NCBI RefSeq assembly: GCF_901933205.1 | Contig: NC_044573.1 | Coordinates: forward strand, 33,043,493-33,107,492 | Source: Camarhynchus parvulus | Taxonomy: Eukaryota; Chordata; Aves; Passeriformes; Thraupidae | Reading direction: 5' to 3' | DNA: 64,000 nt | Shown: in pieces, positions 26,601 to 35,600 of the stretch | Position numbering within the stretch: position 1 is the first letter of the stretch | Layout: every line of letters begins with the position of its first letter | Position numbers and translations under genes: made by a program | Notes under the pieces: generated by a model | The model's database searches: none | Seen by the model: only the letters and a program-made list of their open reading frames with translations | What the model was told of the DNA's origin: nothing

Positions 26601-29600
26601 GATTGGTTCCTGTTATAATCTTTCAACATATGCCTGTGAATGTACTACTGGTTGTATAGTCTGTAGAGGGATCCAAGTCTTACTTTAACTACACCACAGG
26701 TTTTTCAGGTCACAAACACAGTAACATTTTCTATCACTTTGTGTGCTTTTTTTCTAAGAGTGTCATCGGGAATTTCTAGTAAATCCATTTTTAAAGACTG
26801 ATGAAACATTTCAACTCTCTGAGGTACAAACTGACATTAGTCACATCTTGTTCAGGAAAGACAACCAAGACAAATAACTGCCAAACAGTTAAAGGTCTCA
26901 CATTTTAACATTAAATTGTTCAGATGGAAAGAAGTAGTAGCCATGAAGGAAATAGAGACAATTGCTTTTTCCCCAGTGCAGCACACAGTAAAAGGTAGTG
27001 TCCTTGTCACTAAGACTTAGCTAAAAATTTTCTTTTAAGAGGATAAAACAAAACTGAAATTCAAAAGCAAATCTTGAGAAGATTAAAGAAACTTTCCCCT
27101 ATTAACTTGCCAAAGTACTTAGAGCACTACAAGATGCAGGAGTGAACTGCAATGAAAACCCTTAAAAAAAACCCAACAAAACCAAACACAAAAAAGCCCC
27201 AAGTAAACAAGGTGTTCTGTTCCTCTAGAGCACTGTATATTTTTGTCACTTAAAAACTGCACATGAAGATATGACATGCATATTCAGACACGTTGAACCA
27301 CCTGAAGGTATTTCTACTTCATCACCATGATAGATGATGTATTTTAAAGAAACACCACTTCCTCCCAACACCTAACCTTTATCTGTTCAAAAGCAACACT
27401 TCCAAATCAGGAAGGCCCTTTCCTACAGACAAAAGGAAAAAAGCATAAAATTCAAGCTCATTCAAAAAATTCAAAATTCAAAGTCCCTATTAAAAAAAAA
27501 ATCTTTGAACCACAATCCAAGGATTATCTCAATTTCATTTTGTACTACTGAGAACATACAAGGACAAGTGTCAAATAGGAGGAAAGACTTAATGTGAATT
27601 AAGATTACTTTTGCATCAAAAAGATCTTGGTAGAGTTTCGTGCATACTACTGAACAGAATTAAACATTATAAAACATTATGGAGGTGCCTCTTGCCTCTG
27701 TTAGATTATCTGAGACCTAATGATACCCCCTGTATATTTTGTTTATTCTATACCACAGCATCTCTGGAACCAGTTCTAAAAATTTATGGAGACTTTTCTG
27801 ACCAAATCATACCACTGTACATTGTATGTACATCTTTTGCTAGCTTTAAGAGTAGATTTCAGAGATAACCCATCCAAAACTCAAAACAAGAGTCATCTTT
27901 ACTGCTACTGAGTTTCAGAATCAATACTGAAGAGACATTGTAGGTATTTTTGTAGGTGTATTTTAAGTCAGGCTGACGGAGTTTAAAAGAAAAACAAGAT
28001 TATAAAATAGAGGTCAGAAATGTATAAAGAGAAATATATGACCATATTGAAAGAAAGGGAGACAGACAGAAGCTTCCTCAAATCTATAGTTTGGTAACAC
28101 AAAGCTATTCAAAGCCTTGCCTTCTCTTCCTACATGCCATTCATGTGATGTTTAAATTAAGAGTAATTTCATTTGTAACAGCTATTTCCTCTTCAGGAAT
28201 CACATGTGTAAGGGCTCCTTGCAGATGAATCCAGGTGGAACTCATGACACTGAAGTATAAAATTGTATGGCTTCAGCATGGACAGATTGTGTCTGACCAA
28301 TCTGGCCATCTTCTATGATGGAGTGACAAACACTTGACGAGGGAAAACTGACCGATGTCATCTACCTGGACTTCTACAAGGTCTTTGACAATCCCTCATG
28401 ACATCACCATCTCTAATTTGAAGACAGGCAAATTTGAAGGGTAGACTACTCAGTGGATAAGGAATTGGTTCGAAGGACCAAGCCAGAGAGTTGTGGCCAA
28501 CAGTCTATCTCCAAGCACAGACTGACGTTGAGTGTGTTTCTCAGAAACCTGCGTGGGGATCAGTGCTCCTCAATATCTTCATCAACGACACACACAGTGA
28601 GATCAAGTGCACCTTAAGCAAGTTTGCAGATGACACAAGGCTGAAAGGTGCATTGACAAAACAAAAGGCTGGAATGTCATCCAGAAAGATCTGGAGAAGC
28701 CTGAGAGGTGGGCCAATAGGAATCTCAGGACATGAAGGTCAGCAAGTCCAAGCACAAGGTGCTGCACCTGGAATGGGGCAATCCCAGACATGACTACAGA
28801 CTGGGAAAAGTGACTGAGCAGCCCTGCCAAGAAGGACATGAGGGTTCTGGTGGACAGGAAGCAATATGCACTCACAGCCCAGAAGTTCAACCTCATCCTG
28901 GGAGACCTCAGGGCAGCCTTTCAGCACATAAAGGGAGCTTATAAAAAAGAGGGAGGCTTTGACATTTTACAAGGGCAGGTAGTGATAGGACAAAGGAGAA
29001 GGGGTTTTCAACTAAAACAGGAGAGATTTAGATTAGATGTTAGAAGAAATTTTTTACTGTGAGAGTGGTGAGGATCTGGAGGTGAGGCTGCCCAGAGATG
29101 CTACACATGTCCCATCCCTGGAAGTGTTCAAGGCCAGAGTGGATGGGGCCCTGAGAGAACTGATCTAGTGGGTGGCATCCATAGCCATGGCAGGGGATTG
29201 GAATACATGATATTTAAGGTCTTCCAACCAAAACCATTCCATGATTCTATGACTTGTTCTGAAAAATACGGACAAAAGAATGCCTAAAAAGACTCATCAA
29301 AAGACTTTTTTCTTAAGTCTCACTGATCTTTCATGGTAAATATTAATTGGTCAACTTAACTGATCCTTACATACACAAAATTACTATTTTCATCTTCTCA
29401 CATACAGGCCTGTCTTACCTCATACATGACTTGTCCTGATGCCAGGCGTTTCCTGTCACCAAATGCTAACTGCAACAGATGTAAACTCACAACATCACCT
29501 TCACTGAAAAAGGTATAAATGAGAAAATTTTATTACAAAGCTGCTTTACAATTCTCATTATAATTTTATTAGATCTAGGCTGAAACTGACTTAAGAGTAT

Positions 29601-32600
29601 GGCTCTTGCTGAAAAGAAAAACACTGCTTCCCAAAACACGGTAATTGGTCACATTTAGCCATTAAAACAGAAAGGAGAAAATTTTGACATGAACAGCTTC
29701 AGGGGTAAATGCTAGCTCTGCCTTTGTTTGGAAAGCTTTAATATGCAACATGGAGGAAAAAAACTGCTGAATTGCTGGAAATAGCTCACAACAGTAAAGC
29801 GTTCTCCATGAAAACTGCTTTTAAGTTGAACTTAAGAAGACTGCCAGTCTGTGAACAGCTGTGCTGATTAAGTAGCTTGCTGATGATGTTTACTGTTCTG
29901 CATCTACAGCCAAAACTACTTTAAATGGTACTGAATATAATGGTGGGAACACCAAACAAATCTTGAAGCAGTCATCAAGAAACAAGGGACATAATTTGAG
30001 ACTGCAAGCACAAAAAAATAGCCACTGTTTCCTTTGCCTTCTTCCACAAGGTAGTAAAGATTCAAACCCCTCTTTACAAATGTAAAATCCTTGCACCGTA
30101 AGCTTAACACTTTTCATCTCCTTTACAGTTAAAGAAACCAAACGAATACACATCTATCAACCGAATGTGAACAAATATTAAAAAAAAAAACCAAAACAGT
30201 GACTTATGGCAAGATTTTATTCACCTTTGTTGTGTAGACTGAACAGCCCACAAGTAGCAACAATTGCGGGGGTCATTCTCAGGCTCTTGAAAAGTAACTG
30301 CATAGACAGGAATCCTTCCTCCTTCAAGCTGGGAGTGGTGCCTACAGGTTTAAAAGAAAAATATAGAAAAAAGGAGAGCCTGCTAGCTCTGGCTGCTTGT
30401 AAAAGGGTAGAAGCATCTTCTGGGAAAAAAGCAGCTTGCATACTTATCCTCAAAGTACAGATGGTCATACTTCCATTTAAAACAACTGATGACTGACAAG
30501 CCACTACTTCTTAAGTATTTGTCTTCCCAACTTCTGAACTTCAATTGCATCTTCACAATCTTTTTTTTGCATATAATTATGTGTCCACTGTCTATGTATG
30601 CATCCATAATGCATCCACAACACATAGATAGTTTATGGTGGGGCACTGTAGATTTCCTTAAGTAACACCTATCTGAATGTGGTCATATATTTCAAGTGGC
30701 AGATTTCAAATCACCTCTAAATTTCACTATTGCTTAAAATGTATATATCCCTTATTCTGATCTCCAAATCTTTCAAACAAACTTTCATTCACATATTCCT
30801 GGTCCGGGAATGAGTCGATCACCAATTTCCATCACGGCTGAAATGTAGGAAAGAATGTGTTTTCAGGCACAGATGTTGAATTATCATGTCTCACTAGATC
30901 CATCATGGACACTTTAAAGAATATGATCACCAAAATCACATTATTCATACAGTGAAGCCTTTCAATGGATGCCCTAATTGCAGTAACTGGTTGTAAATCA
31001 TTCCAAATCTTTCATGGAAACACACACATTACCTCGGCTCACAAAATACAACTGGACAGAACAAACAGAATTATAAAAACTCAGCTCTATCACATCCCTT
31101 CTGCATGACTTCCTGAAGCAAAAAATTGAGAGCCCTGCACCTCCAAGTGCAACCAAGTGGAAGTGACTACTTACTCCCTCTTCAAAGTTTTCATATTCCA
31201 TAGTGACAAGTAGCCATCAGAAAATCCCACAACGAGCTGGTTGCTTCTGCTTATGTAGCACAGGGTGGATACTGCTGTTCCTGAAGGACTTCGCAATTGA
31301 AAACAGAGATGCCTCCCTTCCCTGGTCACAGCTTCTCTTCTTTGTGGAACTTCAGCAGGAATTCTAGTGACAACTTCTAGATCTGAACATGTAAAAGCAG
31401 ACAAGAAATTAATGCATTATGCCACTTCAGTTGCATTTGATGTGATGCGATTATACAATGTATATAATCTAATTCTTCAAGCAAAATAACCATTTTTGCA
31501 GCACCTTTTTTGGCTATTCCTGTTTCTGCACCCATTCTGAAACAGAAGGACTCTCCAAGGGGACAGGTATTCTCACTCCTATTTCAAAACTGGGTACAAA
31601 TGTAACCATTGTAGACAAATTCCTTTATTGGGCCTCATGAGGAAACTACCTGAAGGGATATGAACTCCTGAAGCCACTCTTACAACACCCAAAAGAGTGC
31701 AATCGGACAACACAAATTGCAGGATTCATTCACCCAAATGAATGACTTTTGATAAGCCAGATTTATTTCAAAACACAAGCCTAAAGCCTGCCCCAAGCCA
31801 TTGATGGAAACAGGAGAACATTCCCAAGGAATTTGGTACCTCTGACACAACTTCCTATCACACAGCTGCACTGACTCAAATGGAAAAATTCCTACCTCCC
31901 ACTGGCAAGAATCATAGGGACAAAGGGGTGTGGGCAGCAAGAGCCCTTCTGAACATCAGGAAGAACATTAAGCCACTCCATTTCTGGATCAGTTCAGAAC
32001 CACACCATGTCAAACTGCTGTCTGAGCCAGCAGTGGGCAAGGTCAGAAATGCCAGCAGTCAGTCAGCACGCTGGGATCTTCGCTGGGATACAAGCTGGGT
32101 TTTGAAAAGAAACATTTTCTTACTTCTAAATTCAAGTTTCAAAACTGCAGCTTACCTGACGCTTCTACTTCATTCTGACTGCAAGATAAATCATCCAAAC
32201 AAAGGTCAACCAGAAGGACATGGCCAACATCTGTGGCCACTGCTGCCACTCCAAAGAGCCATCGCAGACTCTGGTGCAGGTGCCGCGTGCTCACGCTGGC
32301 TCCGCCGTCATTGCTGATGGGCTCGATGGCAGTCACCTGCAGGGAACTGCACGTTAATGTCAGAGTCTTTGACAGCCCCAGGAGTAATCCTCAGAAGGGA
32401 AGCCAGCATTAGCACATCAGAAACAGGACAGGAAATACAGGTTCATAAGACTGAAAACCAAATCATTGCTCCCTATTGTATCAAGCAGAAAGGAAATTAA
32501 TAGAAAGAAAGCTCTCCCCACTTAAATGGCGTATTCTGTCTTTACAGCTTACCCGTTTCCATTTCCTACTTAGAAATAATTGCATCTAAGAAGAGACATG

Positions 32601-35600
32601 AAATCAATTACATGCTAGAAGCTTTACCATGTGTAAAGGACTTAAATAATAAAGACTAGATCTAGATCTTAAGTAATAATTAATCTTAAATAATAAAGCT
32701 AGATCTAGTTCTCCCACTACTCAAAGCCCATCAGCACTGTGATACTGTCCAGGCCTTCTTTACCCTGCATTTTGTAAGCTAAATCAGGGCTTCAAGGAGA
32801 CAAGGCAGTGGCCGTGGGGTACACCAGACACACCATTTCCATGGGAATGAAACATTCTAGAAAGGGTTGGAGGGAGATGCTGGCTTACTAAAATCTTCAC
32901 TGGCCCTCACTTTGACTGGTAATATCCAACAAAAATTTTAAATTCACACCAGCACTCTTACAGATGGTAAGGGAAACTGTCAAAGGCAGCAAGAGACCAA
33001 ACAAGAACTCGCTCAGCCTGAGGTAGGAGCTCTCTCTCTCCCTGACAGGCCAAGCACTCCCCATGACCTCAGCACAAGGTGAACAGACCCCTCAGCACCC
33101 ACACAACACCCAGGACAATACTGACTGCTCTAGCAGAGACACAAGCACACCAGGGCTCCTGCACCAGAGGAGCAGGACTACTCAGGAACAGGAACTCTTA
33201 CAAATGTAGCATCATGAAAGCAGACAGCTTTACATCAGCAACAAAGGTTTGTCTGAAACAAAGATGTGAGTGTCACAATGTAGTCCATCTTTTCATGCTG
33301 CTTATTTACCCCAGAAGTGGGGGAAAATATCCAAACTTATCGCCCCCTGAAGCTTTCTCCTCTCCTGTATCAAGCACTTGCTTATGACTACACCTGCCTG
33401 GCCACCCGCTTCGCAATTCACCTTTCACCTTGAACACAAGAAACCCAATCTTAGAAGTATCTTTAGTTATTCAGGAAACTTGATTTTCTTTCACATTTCT
33501 TATGATTCAAATTAAATTTTTAATCCTCTCTGCTGCTCCGAGGACTAACAGAAGTATTTTGATTACTCGGATTCTTGCGTTCCAAGTGTTGGTGACCGAG
33601 GAGGAAATACAGAACACAACTTGCTGTGCAATTAGCTGAGGTTGAAGTGTTACTTTTGAGTTCTTTTCAAGTTAGTTTTTTCATTGTACAACTGGCTCCA
33701 AATGAATCTTTACTAGTTTTGCATAGGCTTCCAAAAACGTTCCCTGATTACTTCAATTTTCCATGTAGAAGCTCCTGAAACGACATATTTTTCCACTATG
33801 CTATGTACTGCTTTTTCCCATTCTCCCTAGCACTTTGCCAACTCATTCTGGGAAAGAACAAAGAAAACTTTTCTCAGCTCACTGAATCTGAATGCTGCCC
33901 TTCTGCCTCATACGAACCAGGAAAATTTGGGAAAATACCATGCAACAGCTCTGAAACATGCAACTGTTATAAACTGATTTGATGTACTTCATGTTTTTAA
34001 TTCAGAATCCAATTCAAATCATACTCATCAACATTTTCAATCTCCTGCTGCATCTCATACACATATCAAGAGGGCATCGAGAGACACTCACAGACACATG
34101 CAAAGATATTATGCCAAAATTCTTTCTAAGTTCCTGAGTCTGGGTTTTTTAACTGATTTCTTTATTCTCTGATCGACTCAACATCCACTCTTATGTTCAC
34201 ACAGTCACAATAAACACCCTGTATTAATACACTAACATCTTGACACCTTGGAGCAGAGTTGCTCTAGGTTAAGCTGTACAACTTAGCTGTCTACAGAACT
34301 TATACCTGTTGAGAAAATAGTCCCAAAACCACAGTGCTCATTAAAGGTTTAAAAGAGAAATGACAGAACTGCAGGAAGTGATGTTAAGAAAAGATCCACA
34401 TTTTACCTTTAAAAATAATCAATCTGAAAATCAGAGAAACATTCATGTAAATCAATCCCCCCCCCAAAACTATACATTACATAATATGCAAATATGAGTT
34501 TCTGAAAGAACTCAAAACATATGGACCGCAGCCAAGTGCACGTTTTATCTACTTGTTTTCGCTTACCCTTACTCCCACTCACAGCCTGAAAGTTAAGACT
34601 CCAATTAGCAATATCTGTGTCCTGACTATGAACTAACAAAATACTAAAGACACAGGAAGCAAAACACAAGCAACAGACCAAACATACTTGTAATCATGAG
34701 CTTTCAGGGCATAAGAGCATAACTTTCAGAGCAGCTCTGGCTTATTTCAAAATTCCTACCCTTCATCACCCAACAACCAACTCTTTCTTGCAGCACTTCA
34801 TCAGTTTTTGTGGTATAGAACAACTCTAATACAACTGATTGTTGGAACTACCTTCTATTTCAAAACCCTTCCACAGCTACAGATTCAACATGCAACATAG
34901 TTCTTACTTCTTAACCTTTGCTTTTTCCTAGCTTACTTAGATAGAAGAAATAAAACCTAACACACCAACATCACTTACCAAAACATAATTTACTTATTTT
35001 AAGTTCATGCTAGCACACAGCCTACTTTTCCATCTACAACTTGAGCAGATAGCAAAACAACACACTGGAACACTGATATGACTTGTATCTTTAGAACTTA
35101 ACACAAATGCTTACTACTACTAACAAGACTTTGACCTGAACTCTAGTAAGTCAAACCAAATAATGTTAGGGAAAACTGAGTAGTAAATAAGTATTTATTT
35201 TCTGCAGATTCTAAGATGATAAAAACACAATGAATCTTGATGTTCTGATAACTTAATCTGATTCTCGTTTCCATTGTGTTAATGAGACAAAGGGACACAG
35301 CATCATTTGAATTCAAGGGTTCTACAGAAGGCAGAAAAAATTATCAACATATCACTGTATCCCATCCACACAAACACTATATTCAACAAGCAGAGACTCA
35401 AGGACTGCAGACTGAAAGTAAATCTGCCAACTATCTGACAGTTAACTCACTACAATCTTTTTTCCAATCCTAAGCTAACAGAAAAATCTGTTCTGCTCCC
35501 ACGTCACCTGCTTCCTAGTCTGAGATTCATGGGAATGCGTCAAAGTCATTAACAGCACAATGTTGGGAGTCTGAGATACTTTTAGGACAGTATTCCTGAC

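Noticed and set aside
28491..28793. 100-codon open frame in intron 7
   Set aside because: It is a remnant of CR1 reverse transcriptase, not a host gene.
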